Shown here: piece after piece, positions 1 to 11,030 of the stretch | How the letters are laid out: each line of letters opens with the position of its first letter | Position numbering within the stretch: position 1 is the stretch's first letter | Assembly: GCF_050947875.1 (NCBI RefSeq) | Contig: NC_134569.1 | Location: 35,240,277-35,304,276 of the forward strand | DNA: 64,000 nucleotides | Origin: Dermacentor variabilis | Taxonomy: Eukaryota; Arthropoda; Arachnida; Ixodida; Ixodidae | Direction: 5' to 3' | Notes under the pieces: generated by a model | What the model was told of the DNA's origin: nothing | What the model saw: the letters and a program-made list of their open reading frames with translations, nothing else | Database searches by the model: none | Position numbers and translations under genes: made by a program

Positions 1-109
1 ACTCGACATTCGGGAAACATGAGAGTCGTGGCTTCTTCCAGGGGCACCCATGTTTATATACCTGAAACGGTACTTGTGGTCCACGAGAGCCAGAAGAATA
101 ATGCTGTGC
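1..109 (-). CDS. HARBI1-like (PIF/Harbinger) nuclease, exon 2, partial
   Basis: This is the continuation of the transposase-type gene whose first exon ends at 931. On the minus strand a TTTTTGCAG acceptor (AG at 111-110) is followed by one base that completes the split Trp codon TG|G, then 36 open codons to the window edge. The peptide reads HSIILLALVDHKYRFRYIN, then a Gly-Ala-Pro-Gly-Arg-Ser-His-Asp stretch. The last Asp fits the second catalytic Asp of the PIF/Harbinger DDE nuclease fold, which follows a Gly-rich turn. The final catalytic Glu lies outside the window. The phase match with exon 1 and the continuity of the family motif make the splice convincing. A plus-strand ORF over the same bases is a shadow. 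Confidence 0.85.
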
Positions 110-930
110 CTGCAAAAATGAACATATATACAATAGTCGAGTCAATAAGAACACTTACTGTCTTATTTAAAAGCGGTTGCAATTTTGATGTTAATAGATT
201 AAGAACAATTCTTGAACGCATTGACAAGACGTTGGGATGGAAAACTGGACATGTTGGTTTGGCATATTGTGAGGTGAAAGGCACTAGACGATACACATAT
301 CTCTTATTTGTGTCTATGTTCCTGTCACCTCAGAACATTGACATCGGCCTCATATTCAAGTAATTTCCTAACATTAGCCCTATGTGTACAATCTCCTAAA
401 GCTCTCCTGATTATATCTTTACTGTATATCACGCCAAGTAAATAAATTTGAGGCTATGTTCGTCTTGGTTGCCACGACGCTTCGTAGCATTTGACGGCTC
501 CTGCAAGCTACCACTGCCAATTTTTTCAGTGAAAATTTTCTGTCGTGATAATGTTTTTAGCTGCTTCAAGGCCTCCAAAGTGAATTGCAACATACTTCTC
601 CTTCTCGTATACTATAGTTACAGGAACACTTATTAAACTTATTTTCTCGGTAGGCTTTGTTTTTTGTAAGCTTGTAGCGAGGATTTTCTTTTGCATCGCC
701 GCAATTGCAAAAAATACGCGCGGTTGTACATCCTAGGAAAACAAGTTGCCGGACTCCATTTGTGAGGACAATTACGGTGGTTATTCAACCTAAATGCGGT
801 GCTGTTAAAATGCGCTTCTAACTTGTAACCCGCACACGCAAAAAGGCACATTAAGCGTATTTCTAAGGTGCATCGAGTACAATGTCTTAGGCACGAAGGT
901 TAATTACTCAAACAGGCGAAATCAACTTAC
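110..930 (-). other. GT-AG intron of the HARBI1-like gene
   Basis: This 821-base intron has a GTAAGT donor at 930-925 and a TTTTTGCAG acceptor ending at 110 on the minus strand. No conserved coding signal is seen inside. An intron inside the DDE domain fits a host-type or long-resident Harbinger copy rather than a retro-copied fragment. Confidence 0.8.
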
Positions 931-1594
931 CATCCCTTATAGTTGTAATAGTCAGTGGCATGTTCTTCCGGTGGTGACACGGGAAAGTGGCAGCCGTCGA
1001 GGGCTCCTACGGCTTGGGGAAAGTCACAGACGGCCATGAATTCGCGAATGTGTTCGTCTATGTCTGCTAGACGCAGCATCTTGAGCCAGTCCTTTTCCAA
1101 GACGGAAATGACGGCTTCGCAAAACTCTCGATAAATGTCATTCACCGTTGATCGTCCGACGCCAAAGACAGTGGCCACGACTCGGTCCTCTGCCACGGAG
1201 CACAGTTTGAATAAGCCGATGGCCACCACTTTTTCCACCGCAATGCACTCGCGCATATTCGTTGTAACCCTCTCCAGCGAAGGACGCAGACATTCCACAA
1301 GATAACGGAAGGTGGCTGGGCTCACTCGAAAACTTTGCTTAAAGTGGCCGTCACCAAGGCAGGGCACTGTGTCTTCAAACCATCGTTCGTTGCGCACGTA
1401 GGTCCACCTTTCGCGGTTGGCGGCTCGAAGGGACAGTGCCGTGGCTGTCAACATAAAGCTGTTCATGATGAGTCGACGTTTGAGGGTTCCACTTTCGCCT
1501 TTGCGGCGTTTATCTCATCTTCAAGGGATACGAGAGCGACAAGCATCAGAGCGACCTCAACTCTTGCTTCGTCGCTAGCGTTTCTCTGAGCCAT
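931..1594 (-). CDS. HARBI1-like (PIF/Harbinger) nuclease, exon 1, with frameshift
   Basis: This exon encodes the N-terminal part of a PIF/Harbinger transposase or its domesticated HARBI1-type relative, a predicted nuclear DDE endonuclease. The 179-residue frame from ATG 1466 contains RERWTYVRNERWFEDTVPCL, a helix-turn-helix-like region ending GVGRSTVNDIYREFCEAV, and the first catalytic Asp in VGALDGCHFPVSPP, before YYNYKG and a GTAAGT donor. Upstream, ATG 1594 opens another frame (MAQRNASDEARVEVALMLVA, then LVSLEDEI) that stops at 1465-1463. The downstream frame runs back as KRRKGESGTLKRRLI into MNSF. So the natural N-terminus appears split by one small indel near 1500-1515. Translation could still start at 1466. 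The gene may be a decaying transposon or a host copy using the internal start. Terminal inverted repeats were not found. Confidence 0.8.
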
Positions 1595-2371
1595 GTTGCA
1601 ACTGCGCAGTTCTGTCACGCGATCACAGTTGTTGGAACAACATATTGAATAATACGCGTTACGCCTGCGCGCACGAAGTAAGGGACGACAAAGACGTAAA
1701 AAAGGACAGAAACGTGGGCATCACCAGAATGAACAGCACGCACAGCCAAACACCGGCTTCACATAGTCGCTGGACCAAGTTAAATGGCTGCTAACAACGC
1801 AAAACACAAATAAAATAAACGACTATACGCATTATTAGCCATCAACAATGAAAAAAATATATTTTTAGGTTCTACAGTAGCTAAGCGTTATTAAATACGC
1901 AGCTTTTTAAGAATGTTTTCTCTCTTGTCGCTTTAACATCCAGCGCTATTTTTCTTGCGGCGTTCATCTGAGGAACTACCTAAAGAAGTTAAGTGCGGTG
2001 CCGTGTGTCATCGGCGCAACTCCTTTCTGCAAAGGGTCCTTCAGAGTAGCAAAAGGGGTTTACTGGAAAGGACTTTAGTTTTGCCCGTGTGCCAGGGGTA
2101 TCAGTCTTGTGTTCACAAGGGAGAAAAGCGGGGAGGAAGCGCGCCGCCTCCTGTCGCTCGCGATACATCAGGGAAGTGGAGGGAGGGAGTGGAGTGTGAT
2201 CTCCGAATCTGTGGTTGCGCAACGTATTTATTTGTCTTGTTTGACGCATCATGTACAGTGGCTTTTCTTTAGATACGTAGATTTATTGGAGACTTATACG
2301 TACATTTAAATATCTTGTTGCGAGGCTTTGTGTATAGGTGCAGTGAACTTCGTTTTCAGTGACACTTTTTT
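1595..2371. other. Intergenic, no gene seen
   Basis: This stretch lies between the HARBI1-like gene and the mariner relic. Any 5' end or inverted repeat of the Harbinger unit should lie here, but I could not match a partner because the other end is outside the window. Short overlapping ORFs at 1955-2309 show no family signal. Confidence 0.5.
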
Positions 2372-2918
2372 GTCTCAAACACGATGGCAGAGCTTACAGT
2401 GGAAACATTCCAATTCACCACCCCCAAAAAAGCAAAGGCCATCATTTCTGCCGGAAAGATGTTCTTGACTCTTTTTTCGATTTTCAGGGGCCATTACTGA
2501 TCGAATTTGCTAAACCTGGAGAGACTATCAATCGTTTCCGATATTGTGAAACGCCGGATCGGCTATGTGTCGCAATCAAGAACAAATGACGTGGAAAATT
2601 CAGGAGTGGGATCATCTTGCCGCATGACAATGCCCGTCCCCACGTCGCTGCTGTGCTTAACACTAAACTGGCAAAGTTTAAGTGGGAAACACTGCAACAA
2701 GCGCCATATATCCTAAACTGTCGCCTTGCGACTTTCATATTTGGGGGCGTTTGAAAAAAAAACAGCTCAAGGGAACCAGATTTTTGTTGGACGAAGACGT
2801 GAAAGAGTCAGTTATAGAATTTTTGAAGCAGCAACCCAAGAAGTTTTATGAGACGGGAATCACGCGACTCATTAATCAGTTGGACAATTGTCTTAATGCT
2901 CATGGAGACTATTTTTGA
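2372..2918 (+). pseudogene. Mariner-type (D,D34D) transposase relic
   Basis: This is the C-terminal two thirds of a Tc1/mariner-superfamily cut-and-paste transposase, scattered over three frames. In order it shows TRWQSLQWKHSNSPPPKK, then the first catalytic Asp in FFDFQGPLLIEF (GAT 2479-2481), an AIKNK-stop-RGK block (TGA at 2586-2588), HDNARPH with the second Asp (GAC 2626-2628), and LSPCDFHIWG with the third Asp (GAC 2730-2732). It ends with a 'PKKFYETGI...LDNCLNAHGDYF' tail and a stop at 2916-2918. Asp 2 and Asp 3 are 104 bases apart, one base short of the 105 expected for D34D, so all three Asp codons survive while the frame is broken. I did not find inverted repeats or a TA duplication. 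The copy is dead and 5'-incomplete. Confidence 0.9.
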
Positions 2919-3514
2919 AAAAATACCCCACTTGTAATATATTCTCATTGGATCACTTTCATTTGACTCGCCTTCGTATGTTTTGCAGAACTCCTGCTTT
3001 TTACATGTTCTCTCTGTTGCGACTATAATTTCGGTCCATTTACTGACAATACACGACCAGTGACATCTGCTCTTGCGCGATACATTGTAACAAAGGACAG
3101 CGTCATGGAGATTTTCCCTGGCAGTCGCATATGTACAAAAATGTAAGCAAGGTTCTTGAACTACAAAGTTTCATTAAAATATTTGTCCTCAACTTGTTCA
3201 TTTCATGGCCTTTACATTTTTCATATCAGCGGCATGAGCTGCTTTGCTGGCTTCAAACTGATATAGTTCTAAAGTTCGTGTGATATTTTCTTTACTTATT
3301 AAATAGAATACATGGAAGCAGTGATATCAGTTATTTCGGGCACAATTTTTTAGACATACGAGTATAATATGTTATGAAAAAATACATATTTTACTTGTAT
3401 TGACAGTTCGTAGCGTTCAGGAATTCGTTTGCAGAATCTTTGGCAATGGCACTGCAGATATTATTCATGCATTTGATGCCTCGACAGATTCTATAACGAG
3501 GAGGCCGAGCTGCA
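2919..3514. other. Intergenic, no gene seen
   Basis: This is AT-rich DNA between the mariner relic and the next repeat. No ORF with family signal and no convincing mariner terminal inverted repeat was found. Confidence 0.5.
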
Positions 3515-3572
3515 ACGTGACCCCCCCCCCCCCCTCCCCGAACGAAATTTCTGGCTACGCCACTGCTGTAAG
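3515..3572. repeat. C14-containing dispersed-repeat fragment
   Basis: A run of 14 C (3521-3534) is followed by TCCCCGAACGAAATTTCTGG and CTACGCCACTG. From memory this C-tract-plus-CTGGCTACGCC arrangement recurs in tick genomes as a short repeat. I cannot confirm copy number here. Confidence 0.4.
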
Positions 3573-3639
3573 CTGCTGCTCTACTATTGTACTTTCGCCT
3601 GTTAGTATGAGAGATTAAACCCGATATTGATTCCCTCTA

Positions 3640-5730
3640 GCGCCTTTTCCATCCTTACCACGTACATCATAAACAGCAGTGGGGACAGAGAGCACCCCTC
3701 TCTGAATCTTTTGTGGATATGAACTTGCTCCTCGCCCCTCTCCCTTCCCATTCAAAGCAAACTGTATTTTGTAGGTAAATCTCTCTCAAAAGCTTATACA
3801 GTCGTTGCTCTTATGCCTTGTTCTTCCAGAATCTCACGCAATATGTCGCAGTTTACGTTGTTACACTGAGCGTGTGTTGGTGGGCTAGTGTTACACGATC
3901 CGGCAATTTCTAAAGAAGCCACATATCGTGGTCTGTTTTCTTCTCTGGATATATCGAGGCACTGAGTAAGGACAAATAAGTTACCATTTAGACGCCTACT
4001 GATTCTCAAGCCAATATGAAGTTCTCCTAATATGTCATTATTCTCTGGCAATGCTTGCAGGTTTAATTTAATCGCCTGCATTGTTAACCCCTATATTACC
4101 GACGTAATTGTCGGCGGTCTATATGAATGAATTCTATCTTTCTCCCTCTTACATTTATAAACTAAATTTATTCTACTTTGCCGCCAACAGCCTGGTATTC
4201 GTCTATCTTTTAAGGTTTTTCTACTGTTTTCAACAAAGCTTGTTTACTTTTCGGTCTTAGTTCAATAATCAACCTAACGGGAACCTCGTCTAGCCCTGTG
4301 GCGGTGTGCTTACGAATTTTCTCTTCGGCTTTTTCAAGTTGAAGTTTGTCAGCACCAGATCCTTTTAAACTTCGTTCTCTTGCATGCACTGTTCTCTTTT
4401 TTTTTTTGCGCAAATACAACCGCCTCACTGCGTTGGGAAAATTCGGCTGTTCTTTTCCGGATGTAACTTAATGCCGCGTCCCCTTCCGGTTTTTTTTCAC
4501 CTTCGTCTAGGATATGTTGTTGTTCCGGACTTCCTGCCTAATAAGCTGGTGTGGTTCCAAAATATTCCAGGTGCGGCCTTCTTTTTCTCACGTATTTCTG
4601 ACAACCAACGTTCAGTTGCACTTTTAATGTTGGCTTGAACCATTATTTGAGACATATACTTTTTCCTCCCGGTACATTTCCCATTTTTGGCTACTTCACT
4701 CTGCCGCAACTGCGCTCTTTTAGCCTGCCTATGCTCTTCATGCTTTCTGTCGTTCGGCGATAGCTTCGCGTATCTCCCTGTCCCGCCAGCTTCTCGGTTT
4801 CTTTTTCCTTTCCAACAAGGATGTCGTTTCTCTTTGCGTATTTCTGTTGTAATTACACTTAGAAGCTCACTATATTCCCTGTCTTTGCTTGGCCATTTGC
4901 CAAATTCTTCCTTGACTCTCGTGACTATATTTATTTGTTCAGCATTCAAATTTAGACAGGATACTGCTCGCTCCTTGCTCTTTTTTTCTAATTACATATC
5001 CCATATTCAAAATTATGTGTTTATCGTCAGCACCTATGCTGTTATATCCTTCCTCGTCAATGAGCATTTATCTCAACTTATCATAAATACCTTTTGGCCT
5101 CCGACAGTAATTAATGGTCGATTGCCGGTTTCCCACTTCCCACGCGGTCTGCCTTTCGTACTTCGGCCCTGTATACACGATGACCAGGTTATGTTGCTCG
5201 CAAAAATCTTGTATTGACTTGCGTTGTTGTCGGTATAACCTTCTGGATCCTGTATGTGGGCATTCATGTCATAATGGAATAACTTTGGCGTCATTCTCGA
5301 ATCCCCTAATATCAGCACTTAGACATTTCACTAACTCTTGATTCTTTCTCTGCGATTATTTCCGGTCCACAAACACGTTACGCCCAGCCAACTTTTCTTT
5401 CCACTCATTGTGCAAGATAACCAAAGATGCTTTTGACGTTTTTAATTTACTCATTCCCATTTGGCACCCCGATGTACGAGCATTCCGACTTTGCCTCCCT
5501 TTCCTTCCGACTTAGTTCTGTTACAGCATTCTCATACATATTTCTGAGTCACTGGCGGCTCTTCCGAATCTCTAAGGTGCGTTTCTGTGACCGCATACAC
5601 CGGTATTTGTTCTCTATTTAACGGCCGCTCAATCTCTACCCACTTTTCCTTTCCACCTGCATGTTTATGTAGCCTATTGCATGCCGAGCTCTCTTTTTTT
5701 ATTTCCTTTTTTTTCTGTTATTAATGGCGA
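3640..5730 (-). pseudogene. LINE ORF2 relic: endonuclease and reverse transcriptase
   Basis: The endonuclease is visible at 5318-5073 (DMNAHIQDPEGYTDNN, a GDxNAH-type motif, then GRPRGKWETGNRPLITV). A basic linker with IFWNHTSLLGRK at its end lies at 4949-4497. The reverse transcriptase begins at 4428 (TATGLDEVPVRLIIELRPKS, matching the 'GPDgIP' block). It resumes at 4081 (LGELHIGLRISRRLNGNLFV, then FVLTQCLDIS and a degenerate V/LDIAGAYD-like block) and fades near 3640 where the GCPLSPLLF box is only just traceable. Several frameshifts break it. The family call rests on block order and wording, not on a search. Confidence 0.8.
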
Positions 5731-5747
5731 TGCTTTATGAAATTACC

Positions 5748-6850
5748 CTAGGGGACGTTCTTCATTACTACCCACGCTGCCTTCCTGACTGCCCGTGGGT
5801 CCCTAAGTAAGCAATTGCGTGACCAGCAACATTGACACACATCTCGTCTAAGCCTGTGATTGAAGTGGAGCCTGTCTCGTTGAAATTCACGATGCCTTCT
5901 CACTTCCCTGTTTACTTGTACAATCTCGAAACTTTTCTCTCGACTCAATCTTCATGTAGCCTCATTTACAGGTACAACAGCTCTTTGTACGTTTCTCTCA
6001 GGTAGGCACTTCCGGCGACGTGCGCACCACAATCTGCACCTCAGGCAACATCTCGCGCAGGTCGTCCACCCTCTCCGACAAGCGCTGTGCGGGTGCAGCC
6101 CCTTCTCTGTTTAACCACGTCATTTAGCACACTTGCTACTTCTACAAGGGTGCGTCCGCTGACATTTTCCCCGAGCTTTTCTTTTGCTCGCTCCATGACA
6201 GCGCCCAATGTCCACCCTGGAAATATCCCTACTGCCAATATTTTGTCAGCTTTTACCATCTCCACAATTGTCTCTGAGCACCTAGCTAGGTTTAAGTCGC
6301 CGGCGATAATCACACTTTAATTCTCGCGTACTGCCGTGGTCTCTGCCTTCCTTGTTTTGTCGTCCTTTCCCGTGTGATTCGCATCTAACAAGGGGCATTG
6401 ACCCCTGCGTTCCTGCTTTTCCTTCGTGGCCGCTTCAAAGTAGGTGAAGCTCTTACCAATTACCCCCCACCCGCGTTGCACGTATTCTACGTGCTTTGTT
6501 GTCGCTCCCTGTCCTGTCACATCAGGAGACGACGTTCCTTCGTCACAACCTTCTCGCTCATGATGGCGGCCCTGTTCAGCTTTTCCTCAGCTGCTGGAAA
6601 TCTTCTTTTCCACCGCTTTCAATGCATCATGCTCCATATTTAGCTCATTTTTGAGCTATTCGACCTGTTTCACAAGCTCATCCTGGAAATGCTCCATTTT
6701 CCTTAGTCTAGCAGCGACATAACAGTGTCTGCCGATCAGCTCGATTTCCTCTCCATTCTCACCCCTCCTCTTGTCTATCTTGAGGGATCCCCCGCACACA
6801 GCATGCTTTACCGTCTTTACTGCCATGTGTTTCACTTAGCTTTTTCTAAT
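5748..6850 (-). pseudogene. LINE ORF1 relic with SGNH-esterase-like domain
   Basis: ORF1 of CR1-type elements makes an RNA-binding or membrane-associated accessory protein. The N-terminal part (about 6850-6500) is badly broken but keeps a charged, coiled-coil-like character (HFQDELVKQVE, LKNELNMEHDALKAVEKK). The esterase region starts at 6313 with IIAGDLNLARCSETIVEMV, where GDLN stands for the SGNH block I GDSN. It continues as VSGRTLVEVASVLNDVV (block III-like) and resumes at 5948 with EKSFEIVQVNREV and RDRLHFNHRLRRDV, which carries the block V Asp-x-x-His-type pattern. At least one frameshift separates 6041 and 5948. The nucleophile Ser appears replaced by Leu, so this copy would be inactive even in frame. 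Confidence 0.7.
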
Positions 6851-7450
6851 GCAGACACCGAAGTTTTCAGAGCGCGTACTTACAAGCAAAGGCCGATGCA
6901 AATAGAACCTAAATCTTTAAAATGCCGCAAACTAATTATCACCAATATTTTAAAAGCAATAAATGCCGCACAGACTTAAGACATGAGACACGTTCGCACG
7001 TGGTCAAACACGTGGCCATGCTCCCGCTGTCCTACCAAAGCAATATTTCCGATAACAATGCGCGCACACTAAAACCGCTAATAACCAATAGTCTTGCCAC
7101 TTCCAAACTACTTTTTAAAGGCTACCAAGATTTAACGAACCACATGCCTGCACGTGTCGAAAAACGGGCACGAACGGATGCTCTGACTATCCAGCAAAAC
7201 TAAATATACACTAAACACACTCGCGCACACGAAAAAAAAAAGAAAAACTACGGCAAGCCAGCAAATTACTATTTAAAGGCTAAAAATCATCAAATCAAAA
7301 AAGAAAAGCAGGCTCAAAGCATGCACAAAAATCTTATGCTTTTGCTGCCGCCACGGAGCCCTGGAAGAACACGTCTGTCTGACACCTACCTTCCACTTAG
7401 GCCAGCGCTTCTGGCGCCCGCTTCTGTCCCTATACGAAACTTTCGGGGAA

Positions 7451-10239
7451 CTTTCATGACCAGATGAATAGTATTGAAGGACCGTGGTGATACATATGAC
7501 GAAGCGTCAGCGTCGGTGCTGCTGCGTGGCATAGCAGTTACACTAATGGTTTCTTGGAAGTTAGTCAGCTAGACAGCTTTTTGCGAGAAAGGCGAATAAT
7601 TCTGCTCCTCGCCGTTCACATATGCTCAAGTGAGACAGAAATTCACAACGGGTCTAATACGCGTAGTTAAGCGACTGCTGCAGGTATACGCACAGGTATG
7701 TTTTACTCCGATAAGCATAATTGGTTTTTTAATATACGTAACATCCCATGACGTTATGGTCGTATCAGCGAATTAGAGTGTTTGCCATAGGCAAACGGAA
7801 TGAGATTTGGAGGTGACGTTTAGAATGAAGATCATCGGAAGTTTTAAGATGTCAGTTTTGAATTTTTTATGAGTGTGAGGAAATACTAACTTGTGCAGTT
7901 AGCAAGAAATGTAATAAATGAGGAGCAGAACGTTCAGCAACGCCACAGTGAAGGAGAAGCCCGGATAGATGGCAGTGAAGAAACTGGAGCGAGCGAAACG
8001 CCTTCTTCAGGTTAACCACGTAGCGCAGTGAACTACTTTAGGCTGCATAGAATATGAGTGTGCTGTTTTTTGTCTTTTGGTATGTTTTGAACGTCTGCTA
8101 TGTGTAGAGTGCACTCTCTATGAGTCTCACATGATCGCCGACGAAGAAACTGCCCTTCAATAAAGGGTAAAATAACTTAAGCTGATGGTGATGAGGATGA
8201 GAACTTGTAGAGCCAGCGATTTTTGCACAATGTGTGTCAAACAGAAATAAATCAGGGCGATCTTTGCTCACAATGCTACAACTTTCATGATAAGGTTTTA
8301 AGTAAGATTTTCTTGAGAAAAAAAAGTGTAGAGAATGTAAACATGGCCTAAACGAACCGGACGCACGAATTCACTAGAGAAAGAAATAAGATAACGAGTT
8401 CACTGGCTTGTTTTCAGACTGTTCTTTCACTCCTGATCTGGCGCCTTCTGTGCGGCTGGCTTTCTGCCACGACGTGTTCACTATACTAGTTGCATTGCGT
8501 AACTTAGAAAATGAACATGGTCTCAGACCAGCGAAACACGAGATGAGGCAAGAGTCCTCTGACTACAGAATTCAGTCAACTTCAAAGTGCGCCCGTAGGC
8601 ATGTTGCACTCCATGCGCCGAATGAATACTGCAAGGCGCATCTAGAGTGAGTGACCTTTCTTGAAACGTAAGTGAACTGCTATGCATTTGCTAATGTGCT
8701 CAAGGACTGCTGCCGGAGGTGCTTTTCTGAGCCTGTGGAAAAATGTTTGCTTACTTCGGTCCACTTTGGTTTGAACGTAAACCAAGACGATGTGGTTGTT
8801 TCATGCACTAATGGTGGACTTGAATTACGCAGATTAATGAAAATGCGTGTGCAGTGCTATGCTAACTTCGTATTGAATTAGCCTAGTACCATTAGCAGCC
8901 GAAAGCTTTCGAAAAGTAGAAGCTCATCTTAACCAGAACTTATGTCACCAATGACATGCCCAGTTTCTTTCGAGAATGCTCAAAGTAGCATACCTAATTT
9001 CGCACATTCTGCTATAATTTCTTTGGGAATCGTTCGACGGCTCAACGTGAAATATTGTGACTTGGAAATATTCAAAATACGGCGCGACTTGGATAACTGG
9101 CTAACCATGTCGAAGTTACTCTCCGATACATCGAAAACTGATCTTTCTCTTTTTTTTTTGCAAGAGCGGCTGCTTGAAAATACCATGCCAATTGAAACAG
9201 CGCCATTATTATCTTTCCACCAGTAAATATGATAAAAAAATCTGAAGCAGCCACTAAAAAATTTCACGGGATGCGTAGTCAGCCTACTTATGTTGATTCA
9301 ACCATAATCAATAGCATCTACACACAGGTTAGGCAGCGGTAACAAGACGGCGTGCGTACCTTCGTACAACCACAAACGCGTCCTGAAGAAAGCTCTCAGC
9401 ATGTGTCGCACTCGAACAAGCACTCCAGAAAACCTAAGCACTTTTCACTATGTCTGTACGATGTACGTACGTGCTGCCGGGAGTAAAACACAGTATATCG
9501 CTTTCATTGGCCTTAAAGTAGATGCATTCAAGGCCTCGTCAAATGGCACAAATTCATTTTCTGCTACATCCATCACCACTAAGGTACCAGGTGTATTGAT
9601 CAAGAGTGATTTGTAGCGACACACACACAAGCCTTTTCGTGTCACTGTGCGCCTCCCCGCCTCCCCTCTCGCTGGATATTCCCTGATTAATTTCCAATGA
9701 GCCCATACCGCCAGACTCACAGGGCTATAGCTGATTTTTCCTGAGAGAAGACCGTACATGGGCTAAAAGCAAAGACGTAAAACCAATGTCATATCATTTA
9801 GGTATACGCAATGTATGCCTGCTAAGACGTCTATTTATTTTTACGTTCCACGTTAACGCGCATAGACCAAAGCCCGACGAAAGAGCTTATCAACAGGACC
9901 AAAATATTTCCTATCTCACAATGGCTGTGCGCGGTAAAAAAATTGTAGGTAGAATGAACTTTTTCTTTCGTACCGAATATTATTTCTCTTGTGGGGAGAA
10001 CCAGAAACACAATACCTTTACGTAACACTTGGTTTTATTAGCGCTTAAAACGTAAACTGAAACGGCAAAAAATGACAGGCATTGAAAAGAACGCCACTTT
10101 TTTTTTTCTTTTTACTTTTGCTTCACGCCCTAAACGTCGCTAGAAACATGAACCAACTATCGCAGCAACAAGTAGTGATAACTAATACTTGGCGTCGATA
10201 ATCTTGCGGTGTTACTTTCATGCGAAGGAACTAACTTTC
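7451..10239. other. Intergenic/intronic, no gene seen
   Basis: About 2.8 kb with only short ORFs (for example 8408-8650 and 8942-9226) that have no family signal or convincing splice partners. A CCCTTCAATAAAGGG stretch near 8153-8167 resembles the end of a repeat but could not be placed. Confidence 0.4.
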
Positions 10240-11030
10240 ATTTTAATAAAACGGAGCCATTAGTATGGGCGCGTCTCTGCGCATGCAGTACCTTCTGACC
10301 GTCAGTGGTACAGAAACAGTCCAAATTGGTACAAACCCAATACAATGCCACGTGGAAACGCAAAATTGAGAGAATCGGCCGTAGAGATATGCTTGGCTGA
10401 CTTGCACGTGCAGAAACAACTGTAGACAGTCCGCTTGCTGGCTTGTTCTGTATCATTCTAATATAACGCGATAGGAAGGACTGACGTAAAGTTTTAAAAA
10501 AATAAACCAAGACTTCCCCCGCCCCCTGAGTATAATTTGTTGAAATTGACATTGTTTGAAAGAGCTCACGCAGTATTACTGCCTGCGTACTGCCATGTTT
10601 CGCTCCAGTTTAACGCTGCCTGTATCCGGCACGAGCCGACAACGAGGAATGGATCCGCGCCTTCCGAAGGAAACAACACAGCGGTGACTGCGTTCGCTCG
10701 GTTCGTGGCGCCGCCTCCACCGCGCGCGCTTTGTATTCACGAAGAGGAACGCGATGTTCAAACACGGCCTTTCAGGAAGACAGCTAGCTAGAAATGGAGA
10801 CGCGCTCGCGTGGCGGGCGGGTGGGGTGCTGACGCTATTGCCCGAATCGTAAAGGTGAGACGTGACTGCCGGCATCCGACGGGGATGCACTACGGCCCGC
10901 TGACAACGCAGAGAGATAGGCCCGTTTGTCCTTATTGTGGAAACGATGTCAGTAGGCGAGCGTGCGGGGACCGCGGACCATTCTGATCGTCGCCTACGCA
11001 TGGCACGGCCTGACTCTTGACGCACACTGA
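10240..11030. other. GC/CpG-rich island, no recognised gene
   Basis: Base composition changes visibly from AT-rich flanks to GC- and CpG-rich between about 10560 and 11010. The 149-codon minus-strand ORF there (11025-10576) is Arg/Ser/Pro-rich with no domain and looks like a by-product of composition. A promoter or 5' exon of an unseen gene is possible but nothing proves it. Confidence 0.35.

Larger units (their letters stand above)
3600..7450 (-). mobile_element. CR1-like non-LTR retrotransposon (LINE), decayed
   Basis: On the minus strand the order is a presumed 5' UTR (about 7450-6850), ORF1 with an SGNH-esterase-type domain (about 6850-5750), an apurinic-type endonuclease (about 5720-5070), a linker (4949-4497) and a reverse transcriptase (4428 to about 3640). 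This two-ORF layout with an esterase in ORF1 is a hallmark of the CR1 group. Every part is frameshifted, so the copy is old. The 5' UTR limit is inferred from lack of coding and may be wrong. The 3' boundary near 3600 abuts the C-tract repeat. Confidence 0.8.

Noticed and set aside
19..363. 114-codon plus-strand ORF at the left edge
   Set aside because: The minus strand over the same bases carries HARBI1-like exon 2 and its intron, which explains the openness. The plus peptide has no domain.
10576..11025. 149-codon minus ORF
   Set aside because: Openness is explained by GC-rich composition, with no family signal.
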